Notes under the pieces: model-generated | What the model was told of the DNA's origin: nothing | What the model saw: only the letters and a program-made list of their open reading frames with translations | Databases searched by the model: none | Program-made: the position numbers and the translations under genes | Source: Bacteroidales bacterium | Lineage (GTDB): Bacteria > Bacteroidota > Bacteroidia > Bacteroidales > JAAUTT01 | Assembly (NCBI GenBank): GCA_025350365.1 | Contig: JANXXY010000076.1 | Coordinates: 1-12,176, forward strand | Reading direction: 5' to 3' | DNA: 12,176 nt | Shown: one piece after another, positions 1 through 7,470 of the stretch | Layout: each line of letters starts with the position of its first letter | How positions within the stretch are numbered: position 1 is the first letter of the stretch

Positions 1-157
1 GACAAATTATTTCGCTAAAATTATTCAAGCAAATCAATATTTTCAACATATGAATTGCAAATCAATTGAATAATATAAATATATTTTTTAAAGCATAAAA
101 CATATCGTTTATTTCTGGCAATAAAAGCCTAAGTAGTGATAATTTAATAATTTAGTT
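1..157. other. AT-rich upstream region of the glycan operon
   Basis: No coding region is supported here. The stretch is very AT-rich and should hold the promoter of the operon that begins at 158. I do not find a full TAnnTTTG -7 box; the nearest resemblance, TATCGTTTA around 105-113, is too weak to call. No Shine-Dalgarno sequence precedes the ATG at 158, which is usual for Bacteroidota. Confidence 0.4.
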
Positions 158-1237
158 ATGTGGTTTCATCCCAACATCCTGGTTATCTTTAGTCTGCTTT
201 TATCGTTTGTAATTGTTTACGTATCCATTCCGTCAATTGTAAAAGTTGCCTGTTATAAACAATTATTTGATGAGCCCGGCCGCCGAAAAAGTCATCATCA
301 TAGCACACCCAATCTTGGAGGTATTGCAATTTTCGCCGGAATAATCATTGCTACCGGATTATTCGCAGATCTTACTTTGTCACGAGAATTGATGCAAGTT
401 CTTGTGGCAATGGTTGTAGTCTTTTTTATTGGGATTAAAGACGACATCTTAATTATTGCTCCTGCAAAAAAGCTCTACGGGGAAATACTGGCATCCATCA
501 TCATTGTTATACTTGGTGATATCCGTTTTACCAGTTTGCATGGTTTTTTTGGCATCTATGAGATAAATTATTTATCAAGTATTTTCCTTACTTGTTTCGT
601 TGTTATTGTGTTAATTAACTCCTTTAACCTGATAGACGGCATTGATGGATTGGCTACAGGCATTGGTATTGTTGTTTCCTTAACATTCGGCATCTGGTTT
701 TATCTTACGGGCAACCATAATTATGCCATTTTGTCAGCGGCTCTGTTGGGCGCTCTTGTCGCATTTTTCGGATTTAATGTTTTCGGAAAGGAGAATAAAA
801 TTTTTATGGGCGATACTGGTTCTCTTATTTTGGGATTGATTATGAGTGTTTTAGTTATTAAATTTAACGAAGCAAATATTACCTATAACGGACCGTATAC
901 CATAAGTTCAGCTCCGGCGGTATCATTTGGTATCTTAATCGTACCTTTGTTCGACACCTTACGGGTTTTTATATTACGGATTTTGCGAGGACAATCTCCT
1001 TTTAATCCTGATAAAAATCATTTGCATCACCGGGTGTTAAAACTTGGTTTCAACCATGTTGAATCAACGGTCGTTCTTTCCTCAATAAACGTTATGTTTA
1101 TTATAATGGTGTTAACCTGCCAATCGTACGGAGTTATTTCGCTTATGGTTTTGAACCTTGCCCTGGCATCCCTTTTTTCAATAGTGAATGAATTACTTAT
1201 TCGGAAACAAAAATTACGAAATCATGCTCATGCATAA
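158..1237 (+). CDS. WecA/MraY-like undecaprenyl-phosphate sugar-1-phosphate transferase
   Basis: Integral inner-membrane enzyme of glycosyltransferase family 4 (WecA/TagO/WbpL side of the MraY superfamily). It transfers a sugar-1-phosphate from a UDP-sugar, most often UDP-GlcNAc, to undecaprenyl phosphate and so starts a lipid-linked glycan. All family landmarks are visible in 359 residues: the N-terminal HHHSTPNLGG loop (46-55), the Mg-binding DD pair in IKDDI (95-96), NLIDGIDGL (157-165), MGDTGS (217-222) and the cytoplasmic HLHHR motif (288-292). About ten or eleven hydrophobic segments lie between them. The length is normal for the family. It is the first gene of an operon with two Wzi-like proteins, and its last codons overlap the next gene. 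The neighbours suggest capsule, exopolysaccharide or LPS-type glycan synthesis rather than peptidoglycan. The exact sugar donor cannot be read from sequence. Confidence 0.93.
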   Translation: MWFHPNILVIFSLLLSFVIVYVSIPSIVKVACYKQLFDEPGRRKSHHHSTPNLGGIAIFAGIIIATGLFADLTLSRELMQVLVAMVVVFFIGIKDDILIIAPAKKLYGEILASIIIVILGDIRFTSLHGFFGIYEINYLSSIFLTCFVVIVLINSFNLIDGIDGLATGIGIVVSLTFGIWFYLTGNHNYAILSAALLGALVAFFGFNVFGKENKIFMGDTGSLILGLIMSVLVIKFNEANITYNGPYTISSAPAVSFGILIVPLFDTLRVFILRILRGQSPFNPDKNHLHHRVLKLGFNHVESTVVLSSINVMFIIMVLTCQSYGVISLMVLNLALASLFSIVNELLIRKQKLRNHAHA

Positions 1238-2783
1238 ACCAAGGCTGATTTACTTACATGCTTTGGTTTATTGTTTTGGCTTACTGATTACAACGTACCT
1301 TACGGCTCAATCAGAATTCTCTTTTTCTCCAAATTTATCATTCAGGGTAGAAAATGTTTTTTTAAAAAACACTTCTTACCATCCCGTTATTAAACCTTAC
1401 TTTTTATCTATCGATAAAAGGAATCAGTTACTTGACTCAATTTATTCGGGAAAAGCCAACGAAAAGAGGGCATTTCTAACACTGTGTAATAAGAAAAACA
1501 TAGTGGTTTTAAATCCGATTCTTCAATCATCTTTTCGAATATCTCATCTCTACGAACAACATTATGCTTTGGGTTTTAGCATTCAATCGGAATTTGGCAA
1601 AAAATTAAGAATTAACCTTAACTATTCCATTCATGGCTTAAGCCGGGCAGGATTTGAAAATACACGCAACGATTCGGCAGGAATTGCCTATTCTCTGGGT
1701 AAAGTTCAAAAAGTAAATAAAGGTTACTATCTTGGATTAGTTTTTAATGGCAATATCACCTATCAACCGAATCGGTTTTTGAGTTTTCAACTTGGTAAAG
1801 ACCGTCATTTTTGGGGCGATGGATACCGTTCGCTGTTTATTTCGGACAATGCATCGTCTTTTCCATATTTCAGCACTTCCATTCAGGTTTGGAAATTTAA
1901 ATACTCGAACATTGTAGCTGTAATGGACGATTATGTGATTGGGCAATACACCAAATTGTTTCAAAAGTATTCATCAATGCACATCATTAGCTGGAATGCT
2001 TCCAACCGATTAAATTTCAATATTTTTGAAGCAGTGGTATGGGCCAGAAACGATACGCTTAGTCACCGATCGTTAGATATCAACTATTTAAATCCGTTTA
2101 TTTTTTACCGTCCGTTAGAGTATACTCTTGGTTCTCCCGATAACATGCTGGTTGGCATAGGTATGCGTTACCGAATTTTTAACAGCACACATTTTTATGG
2201 TCAGTTTATGCTGGATGAATTTTATTTAAAAGAAATAATTGCCAGTCATAAATGGTGGGCAAATAAACATTCGTTACAACTTGGGGTGAAGGTTTTTGAT
2301 CTTTTCAATATACGCGATTTATATGTTCAAATGGAATACAACCATGCCCGACCCTTTACTTATGGGCATAGTAGCCCTTTGGAAAATTACGGCTATTTAC
2401 TGGAACCGCTTGCGCACCCGGCAGGTGGTAATTTTCGCGAAGGCCTGGGAATAATTCGTTATGCCAAAGGCCTATGGACATTGAGTTCATTTGTTTCATA
2501 CCTCAAATATGGCGCAGAACCGGGAGGAAAATCAGTAGGTACCGACATCTATATTTCAAGCAACCAACGAGTCAAAGATTATGGTAATTTTATTGGTCAG
2601 GGAATTTTAACCCGCCAAGTAGTTCAAGATATTACTGTTTCCAGGATTTTGAAACCAAAATGGGGATTTTCTGCCCAAGGTGGATTCCGCAATGTGATGC
2701 AATATTCCACAACCAATACTCATCAATTTTATATCATTTTTGGGTTGAAAACAGATCTTTATCGAGACGAAAAATTATTCTGA
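1224..2783 (+). CDS. Wzi-like capsule-assembly outer-membrane beta-barrel protein (first of a pair)
   Basis: Predicted outer-membrane protein resembling the Caps_assemb_Wzi family, whose E. coli member is a beta-barrel lectin that attaches capsule to the cell surface. From the ATG at 1224 it has 519 residues; an ATG at 1230 is equally possible. The frame stays open to an ATG at 1188, but a start at 1224 or 1230 places a signal peptide (MHKPRLIYLHALVYCFGLLI, then a cleavage site near TAQS) directly at the N-terminus. Alternating aromatic strands follow. The best landmarks are GKDRHFWGDGYRS (191-203) and LAHPAGGNFRE (396-406), both shared with the next gene. It overlaps the glycosyltransferase gene by 14 bp and is coupled to the next gene by TGATG. 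Some Bacteroidota proteins of this type are annotated as gliding-motility RemB; nothing here decides between the two labels. Confidence 0.8.
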   Translation: MLMHKPRLIYLHALVYCFGLLITTYLTAQSEFSFSPNLSFRVENVFLKNTSYHPVIKPYFLSIDKRNQLLDSIYSGKANEKRAFLTLCNKKNIVVLNPILQSSFRISHLYEQHYALGFSIQSEFGKKLRINLNYSIHGLSRAGFENTRNDSAGIAYSLGKVQKVNKGYYLGLVFNGNITYQPNRFLSFQLGKDRHFWGDGYRSLFISDNASSFPYFSTSIQVWKFKYSNIVAVMDDYVIGQYTKLFQKYSSMHIISWNASNRLNFNIFEAVVWARNDTLSHRSLDINYLNPFIFYRPLEYTLGSPDNMLVGIGMRYRIFNSTHFYGQFMLDEFYLKEIIASHKWWANKHSLQLGVKVFDLFNIRDLYVQMEYNHARPFTYGHSSPLENYGYLLEPLAHPAGGNFREGLGIIRYAKGLWTLSSFVSYLKYGAEPGGKSVGTDIYISSNQRVKDYGNFIGQGILTRQVVQDITVSRILKPKWGFSAQGGFRNVMQYSTTNTHQFYIIFGLKTDLYRDEKLF

Positions 2784-4396
2784 TGACTAGAATGATCAAT
2801 GAATATTCCGGAAAAGGTGATGCCAAACGGCTATCAGGCAGTACTTTTATACTCACCCTTTTGGGAATGTTATTTCTTTCTATTCAAGCATTTGCACAAT
2901 TATCAATCCCTTTAAACCACATTATTACACAAAAAATTGAAAGCTCGGCAACCAATAAAAATCCTGATTTTATTACTTGCCTGAAACCATTTAACGATCA
3001 ACAACTTCGCACATTTATCAATGTCGATTCGATACTGGCCTTCGATTCTAAATCCCATTCAAAGTGGATTGGACGAAAACTATGGAATGAATCATTTCTT
3101 CAACTCGATAGCCCTGCCTTTCATTTATCATTCGACCCTTTAATCAACTTTTCTTTTGGTGAAGACCAAATATCACATAAAAAACTATTTGTCAATACAC
3201 GAGGAGCAAGAATTCAAGGTCTGCTGGGCAAAACCATAGGCTTTGAATCTTCGTTTTATGAAAATCAGGGTTTATTCGCTCCGTTTTGGGACGATTATAT
3301 CTCCCAAACCAAAGTTAGTCCCGGACAGGGTCGTGCCAAGCGTTTCAATAAAACGGGTTGGGATTATGCCTTTTCTTCCGGATATATTCAATGGCAAGCA
3401 AGTAAAGTTTTAAATATTCAGTTTGGACATGATAAAAATTTTATAGGCGACGGTTACCGATCCCTTTTACTATCTGATGTATCTACCAATTACCCATTTC
3501 TAAAGGTTTCGTTAACATGGAAAAAAGTTCAATACACAAGAATAGTGGCTTCTTTTATGAATCTCGATTACAACATATTAGGCAAGGATATCAAAGCATT
3601 TCCCAAAAAAACGGCCAACTTTCATTTGCTGTCTGTCTCATTGTTAAAAAAAATTCAATTCTCACTATTTGAGGGAACCATTATTGGAAACCCTGATTCC
3701 CAGGGAAAATTCAAACTAAACATGGATATATTAAGTCCAATACCCTATATTGATATGTTGAAAACCAATCAGGAACATATCAACCCGGTAGCCGGGACAA
3801 ACATCCGATGGCAAATAGCTCAAGGATTGGCGTTCTACAATCAATGGGTTTTTGATAATGATAAAACCTCCAAAACAAAAAGCTATGGTTTTCAAACGGG
3901 TATAAAATACTATAACGCTTTTGGTATCGAGAGGTTGTTCCTTCAAACTGAATATAATCAGGTAATGCCATTCACCTATTCAAACTCCGATTCAACCATT
4001 GCCTATTCTCATTACAGCCAGCCGCTGGCGCATCCTTTGGGTGCAAATTTTAGGGAATTTACTGGTATAATTCAATATCAGGTTGGACATTGGTCCGCAT
4101 ATGGAAAAATGACCCGTGCTAAGTACGGAACAGATGATTCAAAAACAAATTTGGGGAAGGATATCCTCAAACCCATTCCTGCTAATGCTTCAGTATCAAC
4201 CTTATTTCAAGGTGAGATAACAAAGCTAACTACGTATGAAGGAGCATTATCGTATTATTTTAATCCAAAAAATCAGATGAACATCTCGGCAGGATTTTAC
4301 TTACAGAACACTGATGCCTTTCAATCTCAAAAAATATCGACTTTTTACCTGTCGTTTCGAACCTCGCTGACTAATCTTTATTACGATTTCAGATGA
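2783..4396 (+). CDS. Wzi-like capsule-assembly outer-membrane beta-barrel protein (second of a pair)
   Basis: Paralogue of the preceding gene, 537 residues from the ATG at 2783. That ATG overlaps the upstream stop codon by one base (TGATG), so translational coupling is likely. A longer in-frame start at 2660 would add 41 residues lying entirely inside the upstream gene and bury the signal peptide, so I reject it; an ATG at 2792 is also possible. The signal peptide follows a fairly long polar lead (FILTLLGMLFLSIQAFA, then Q). GHDKNFIGDGYRS (215-227) and LAHPLGANFRE (415-425) match the neighbour at the same relative places, as do EYN..PFTY just before the second motif and a KYG..... segment after it. 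The N-terminal thirds differ more, which suggests two barrels with distinct ligands or a heteromeric arrangement. Likely role: surface retention or export of the glycan started by the first gene of the operon. Confidence 0.8.
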   Translation: MTRMINEYSGKGDAKRLSGSTFILTLLGMLFLSIQAFAQLSIPLNHIITQKIESSATNKNPDFITCLKPFNDQQLRTFINVDSILAFDSKSHSKWIGRKLWNESFLQLDSPAFHLSFDPLINFSFGEDQISHKKLFVNTRGARIQGLLGKTIGFESSFYENQGLFAPFWDDYISQTKVSPGQGRAKRFNKTGWDYAFSSGYIQWQASKVLNIQFGHDKNFIGDGYRSLLLSDVSTNYPFLKVSLTWKKVQYTRIVASFMNLDYNILGKDIKAFPKKTANFHLLSVSLLKKIQFSLFEGTIIGNPDSQGKFKLNMDILSPIPYIDMLKTNQEHINPVAGTNIRWQIAQGLAFYNQWVFDNDKTSKTKSYGFQTGIKYYNAFGIERLFLQTEYNQVMPFTYSNSDSTIAYSHYSQPLAHPLGANFREFTGIIQYQVGHWSAYGKMTRAKYGTDDSKTNLGKDILKPIPANASVSTLFQGEITKLTTYEGALSYYFNPKNQMNISAGFYLQNTDAFQSQKISTFYLSFRTSLTNLYYDFR

Positions 4397-4767
4397 TCGT
4401 AATTTCAGAATTCCTGACCTCTCGTAATTTAAATTGGTTAGATTAAATAAGGTAAGAGATTTTGGAATCGGATTATGTGTTCTCCTACTAGGTTAAAAGC
4501 TTGTAAATAAGGTTTAAAAATCTTATTAGAAAGCGATAACACTTCTAAAGAGATCTTATTATCTTATTAATAAAGGACTATTTAATTTACGATGCTATTA
4601 TTTTAAATCTCTGATAATTAATATATTGGTCAGGAGTCCTTAATTTATTTTTTTTTAATAAATCGCATTATTTTTCTTCCAATACACGATTTCGATATAC
4701 TTATTTGGCACAAAATTTGTTTTATCATTAATATCAAATACAAATTACCATATACCTGAAAGGGCAA
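4397..4767. other. Non-coding spacer after the glycan operon
   Basis: No ORF is supported in either direction. The octamer TCTTATTA occurs three times (4521, 4554, 4562). A 7-bp inverted repeat AAGGACT (4573-4579) and AGTCCTT (4635-4641) could close a long AT-rich hairpin, and TTTATT/AATAAA arms flank a T-run near 4646-4664. TTAGAA and TTCTAA arms lie at about 4525-4546. Together with the + strand terminator at the right edge this may be a long 3' untranslated region or a small RNA, but nothing decides between them. Confidence 0.35.
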
Positions 4768-4800
4768 GGAAGTCGGGATAATCACTCGGCTTTCTTCTTT
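4768..4800 (+). terminator. Rho-independent-type terminator, + strand
   Basis: Arms GGAAGTCGGG (4768-4777) and CTCGGCTTTC (4785-4794) pair over ten positions around the 7-nt loop ATAATCA, followed by TTCTTT and further T's into 4802. Three pairs are G-T, so they hold only in + strand RNA and become A-C mismatches in the opposite transcript. The other side also has no T-run in the trpS direction. It therefore ends transcription coming from the left, protecting the convergent trpS gene. Confidence 0.6.
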
Positions 4801-5790
4801 TTAGAACGGTTTAAATCCAATAATCTCCCGAACCTCGCGTAACGTTTTTGAAGCGCTTTCCCGAGCCTTTTCAGAACCCATATTTACCACCTTACGCAAA
4901 TAATCATTATCCTTATAAATATCGTTTATTTTCTCCCTTATTGGGGTCAGATAGGTAACAATATCTTCTGCAAGCTGCTTTTTCATATCCCCATAACGTA
5001 TTTCACATGAATTGTATTTCTCTTTAAAATGAGCTACTGTGTCTTGAGCCGATACAATCGTCATGATCGTAAACAGATTTTTCACTCCATCGGTCATCTG
5101 CTGATTTGGTTCGGTTGGACCGGTATCAGTAACTGCCGACATCACCTTCTTACGAATTACTTTTGGTTCATCAACCAGGTATATTCCATTTCCAGCCGAT
5201 TTACCCATCTTTGCCGAGCCATCAAGACCCGGAACTTTCACGAGGTTTTCACCAAAATTAAAAGCTTCCGGTTCAGGAAAATAATCTACTTTGTATAACT
5301 GATTGAATCGACGGGCATATTTTGCAGTTATTTCGAGGTGAGGCTTTTGATCCTTCCCCACCGGTACCTTGGTGGCTTTATGAATTAAAATATCTGCTGC
5401 CTGTAAAACCGGGTAGGTAAGAAGTCCTGCATTTACATTATCGGGTTGAGTGCGAATTTTTTCCTTAAAGGTCGTAGTACGCTCTAATTCACCTATATAC
5501 GCATTCATATTTAATAAAAGGTACAATTCGGATATTTCCGGAATGTCGCTTTGCACAAATATAGTAGCCACATCCGGGTCGATTCCACATGCCAGATATT
5601 CAGCAAGTATTGTACGAACGTTACCGTGTAAATCAGCCGGAGTGGGATGAGTTGTAAGCGAATGTAAATCGGCAATAAAAAAATAACACTTATATTCATA
5701 TTGCATTTTTACGAAATTCTGCAATGCACCAAAGTAATTCCCCAAGTGCAGGTTACCTGTAGGCCTTATGCCGCTGAGAACAATTTCCAT
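4801..5790 (-). CDS. trpS: Tryptophanyl-tRNA synthetase
   Basis: Cytoplasmic class I aminoacyl-tRNA synthetase that charges tRNA-Trp with tryptophan using ATP. The 329-residue length is typical for bacterial TrpRS. The HIGH-type signature appears as TGNLHLGN (11-18). The tryptophan pocket segment is AGLLTYPVLQAADIL (121-135), where the Asp that contacts the indole nitrogen is expected. VGKDQKPHLEITAKYARRFN (144-163) is the conserved ATP/dimer segment, and the KMSKS loop reads KMGKS (194-198). The C-terminal part is the usual helical anticodon-recognition region. The start at 5790 places MEIVLSGIRPTGNLHLGNY exactly where the family begins. It is a single gene, convergent with the glycan operon and divergent from rbfA, with a candidate -7 box about 55 bp upstream. 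No T-box leader is seen. Confidence 0.97.
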   Translation of the reverse strand: MEIVLSGIRPTGNLHLGNYFGALQNFVKMQYEYKCYFFIADLHSLTTHPTPADLHGNVRTILAEYLACGIDPDVATIFVQSDIPEISELYLLLNMNAYIGELERTTTFKEKIRTQPDNVNAGLLTYPVLQAADILIHKATKVPVGKDQKPHLEITAKYARRFNQLYKVDYFPEPEAFNFGENLVKVPGLDGSAKMGKSAGNGIYLVDEPKVIRKKVMSAVTDTGPTEPNQQMTDGVKNLFTIMTIVSAQDTVAHFKEKYNSCEIRYGDMKKQLAEDIVTYLTPIREKINDIYKDNDYLRKVVNMGSEKARESASKTLREVREIIGFKPF

Positions 5791-5846
5791 AATATAAGAA
5801 TCTGTAAATTAAATATTATCTGCCTATCTTCTCATAAAGAGAATTG

Positions 5847-5854
5847 CAAAACTA
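5847..5854 (-). promoter_or_regulatory. Candidate -7 box for trpS
   Basis: Read on the minus strand this is TAGTTTTG, an exact match to the Bacteroidota -7 consensus TAnnTTTG, 56 bp before the trpS start. A possible -33 element (ATTG, complement of 5878-5881) is 23 nt away, longer than the usual spacing of about 19-21, so only the -7 box is convincing. Confidence 0.4.
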
Positions 5855-5937
5855 TAAAATGTTATTTAAATATATGACAATTAATTAGGCTAATGAAGGA
5901 ATTTGAAAATTAATGAGGACGAATTACTCTTTACCCG

Positions 5938-6025
5938 TTCGGCTTTTGGTTAAGCCTGAGCCGAATATATCCTCCCAGGCTCAGTCTGGTTTTATATGGC
6001 CGACTTAGGCAAAGCCTAAGCCGAA
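5938..6025. repeat. Cluster of related degenerate palindromes between trpS and rbfA
   Basis: Two related units share the 14-mer AAGCCTRAGCCGAA (5952-5965 and 6012-6025, one mismatch). The first unit has arms TTCGGCT (5938-5944) and AGCCGAA (5959-5965). The second has CTTAGGC (6004-6010) and GCCTAAG (6014-6020) around a 3-nt loop AAA. Between them CTGAGCC (5956-5962) can pair with GGCTCAG (5978-5984), and CCAG (5976-5979) with CTGG (5986-5989). The region is clearly more GC-rich than its surroundings. It could be an eroded intergenic repeat family of this genome or operator-like dyads between divergent genes. Confidence 0.6.
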
Positions 6026-6103
6026 CTTTGGGGTAGGATAAAATATTCCTTATAAAAAACATAAACATCTGTTTCATTTTATTTTTTAGTCTGGCCTGCC
6101 CGG

Positions 6104-6136
6104 ATTGTAATAGTTATCACTTACACTATATTTTTG
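6104..6136 (+). promoter_or_regulatory. Candidate promoter of rbfA
   Basis: TATTTTTG at 6129-6136 matches the Bacteroidota -7 consensus TAnnTTTG exactly. ATTG at 6104-6107 is a near match to the -33 TTTG at a 21-nt spacing. Transcription would begin near 6143 and give a leader of about 108 nt that contains the two hairpins at 6171-6233. Confidence 0.42.
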
Positions 6137-6170
6137 GTAGCTCTCGTAACAATTAATATCTTCGTGCTCT

Positions 6171-6233
6171 TAAATCATCATGTTATCTTGTTAGTACAAT
6201 ATTTATGATGATTTATCAGGTTTTTTGATAAAT
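6171..6233 (+). promoter_or_regulatory. Two overlapping, mutually exclusive hairpins in the rbfA leader
   Basis: Hairpin 1 has perfect 11-bp arms TAAATCATCAT (6171-6181) and ATGATGATTTA (6205-6215), with an inner TTGT/ACAA stem (6188-6191 and 6196-6199). Hairpin 2 has perfect 8-bp arms ATTTATCA (6211-6218) and TGATAAAT (6226-6233) around GGTTTTT. They share 6211-6215, so both cannot be complete at once. Hairpin 2 ends 18 nt before the rbfA start. No T-run follows, so this is not a terminator; a translation switch or thermosensor-like leader is an inference. Confidence 0.5.
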
Positions 6234-6251
6234 AAAATAATACCATAAATT

Positions 6252-6590
6252 ATGGAAACAACCCGTCAAAGTAAGGTTGCCCGCTTAATTCAGAAAGATA
6301 TAGGAGAAATATTCCAACGTATTGATAAGGATATTTTGCAGGGTCGCCTGGTAACGGTTACTGTGGTTCGCGTTAGTCCTGACCTCAGTTTTGCAAAAGT
6401 CTTTTTAAGTATTTTCCCTTCGCAGAATACCAAAGAATATCTTGAACATCTTCAACATTTTACTAAAACTGTTAGGACTTTATTGGCTCAGCGGGTAAAA
6501 AATCAACTGCGAATAGTACCTGAAATAGCCTTTGTAATCGATGACAGTTTGGATTATGTAAACAGAATTGATGAACTTTTAAAGAAGTAA
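6252..6590 (+). CDS. rbfA: Ribosome-binding factor A
   Basis: Small cytoplasmic KH-type protein that binds the free 30S subunit and helps mature the 5' end of 16S rRNA; in E. coli it is a cold-shock adaptation factor. The 112-residue length is normal. Recognisable parts are the N-terminal helix with RQSKVARLIQKDIGEIFQR (5-23), the strand TVTVVRVSPDLSFAKVFLSI (35-54) holding the family's VSPDLS.A.V.LS pattern, a central helix, and the C-terminal strand and helix with LRIVPEIAFVIDDSLDYVNR (86-105). The ATG at 6252 has no Shine-Dalgarno sequence. It is divergent from trpS and is followed by a methyltransferase gene and a LolC-type permease on the same strand. In my memory, rbfA next to this permease is a common Bacteroidota arrangement. 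Confidence 0.95.
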   Translation: METTRQSKVARLIQKDIGEIFQRIDKDILQGRLVTVTVVRVSPDLSFAKVFLSIFPSQNTKEYLEHLQHFTKTVRTLLAQRVKNQLRIVPEIAFVIDDSLDYVNRIDELLKK

Positions 6591-6660
6591 TTATAGTCCT
6601 GTATATCAATACTCAATACTCCTTTTTGCAACTTGATAATTACAATATTAATTTACCTTT

Positions 6661-7470
6661 ATGCAATACGATCCTATTAAACGATACTTGGGAACAATAT
6701 TTAATTCCACTCCTGCCCTGCGTGTTATGTTTTACCACATGTTAAATTTGCTTCTTTTACGCACATGGCACATAAAAAGAGAGGTTCGATTAATCCGTAA
6801 TACATTTCCCACCAATGTTGAGATTCTGGATGCAGGCTCCGGATTCGGGCAATACGTTTATTATCTGTCTACGATGTCTCCTTTTTGGAAAATAAAAGGG
6901 GTTGACGTAAAGTTAGAACAGATTGCCGATTGTAATCAATTTTTCGCAAAACTTGGCAAGGCTAATCAAGTTACTTTTGAAGAGGCCGATCTTACCAAAT
7001 TTGTTGAACCGAACAAATACGACATGATTCTATCGGTGGATGTGATGGAGCATATTCTGGAAGATGTTCAGGTTTTTAAAAATTTTAACCATTCACTCAA
7101 GCCGGGAGGAATATTGCTTGTTTCTACACCTTCTGATCAGGGAGGATCTGATGTGCATGATCACGAGGAAAGTTCGTTCATCGAGGAACATGTTCGCGAC
7201 GGATACAACCCGAAGGATATAGAGGACAAACTCTTGCTCGTTGGTTTTTCAAGAGTCGAAACAATGTTCTCATATGGTTGGCCAGGCAAAATTTCATGGA
7301 AATTATCAATGAAGTACCCTATTTTAATGGTAAACACCAGTAAATTATTTTTGTTAATTCTTCCTTTTTATTACATCATTACATTTCCGTTTGCCTTATT
7401 TTTAAATTATCTTGACGTTAGAATAACACATAAATCTGGTACAGGATTAATAGTTAAAGCATGGAAATAA
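6661..7470 (+). CDS. Class I SAM-dependent methyltransferase with a C-terminal membrane segment
   Basis: Predicted Rossmann-fold methyltransferase of the Methyltransf_11/25 type, 269 residues, substrate unknown. Motif I is ILDAGSGFGQ (55-64). The acidic end of strand 2 is VDV (81-83). EEADL (107-111) is the adenine-side segment. YDMILSVDVMEHI (120-132) is motif IV, and LKPGGILLVSTP (146-157) is the strand before the variable C-terminal region. A histidine- and acid-rich stretch (DVHDHEESSFIEEH, 164-177) follows. Residues 228-252 form a long hydrophobic segment that could anchor the enzyme to the inner membrane or enter it. The N-terminus also has a hydrophobic helix (about 20-34). Lipid, quinone or polyprenyl substrates are plausible by this topology but unproven. 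It sits 70 bp after rbfA and 107 bp before lolC, on the same strand. Confidence 0.85.
   Translation: MQYDPIKRYLGTIFNSTPALRVMFYHMLNLLLLRTWHIKREVRLIRNTFPTNVEILDAGSGFGQYVYYLSTMSPFWKIKGVDVKLEQIADCNQFFAKLGKANQVTFEEADLTKFVEPNKYDMILSVDVMEHILEDVQVFKNFNHSLKPGGILLVSTPSDQGGSDVHDHEESSFIEEHVRDGYNPKDIEDKLLLVGFSRVETMFSYGWPGKISWKLSMKYPILMVNTSKLFLLILPFYYIITFPFALFLNYLDVRITHKSGTGLIVKAWK

Noticed and set aside
194..198. Loss of the KMSKS motif in TrpRS (residues 194-198 of the protein read KMGKS).
   Set aside because: The two catalytic lysines are kept and, as far as I recall, a KMGKS variant occurs in some bacterial TrpRS groups. The coordinates given here are protein residues, not bases, and no defect is inferred.
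1188..1223. Start of the first Wzi-like protein at 1188.
   Set aside because: It would put twelve extra residues before the signal peptide and extend the overlap with the transferase gene to 50 bp. The ATGs at 1224 and 1230 fit a secreted protein better.
2660..2782. Longer N-terminus for the second Wzi-like protein (start at 2660).
   Set aside because: The extra 41 residues lie wholly inside the upstream gene in another frame and would precede an intact signal peptide. The TGATG junction at 2781-2785 gives a better start.
5029..5650. Two + strand open frames opposite trpS (5029-5298 and 5450-5650).
   Set aside because: Both lie inside the well-supported trpS gene on the other strand and show no recognisable motif, signal peptide or separate regulatory context.
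5791..6251. tRNA, T-box or known riboswitch upstream of trpS or rbfA.
   Set aside because: No cloverleaf, no T-box AGGGTGGNACC-type core and no recognised riboswitch core was found by eye. Only simple palindromes are present.
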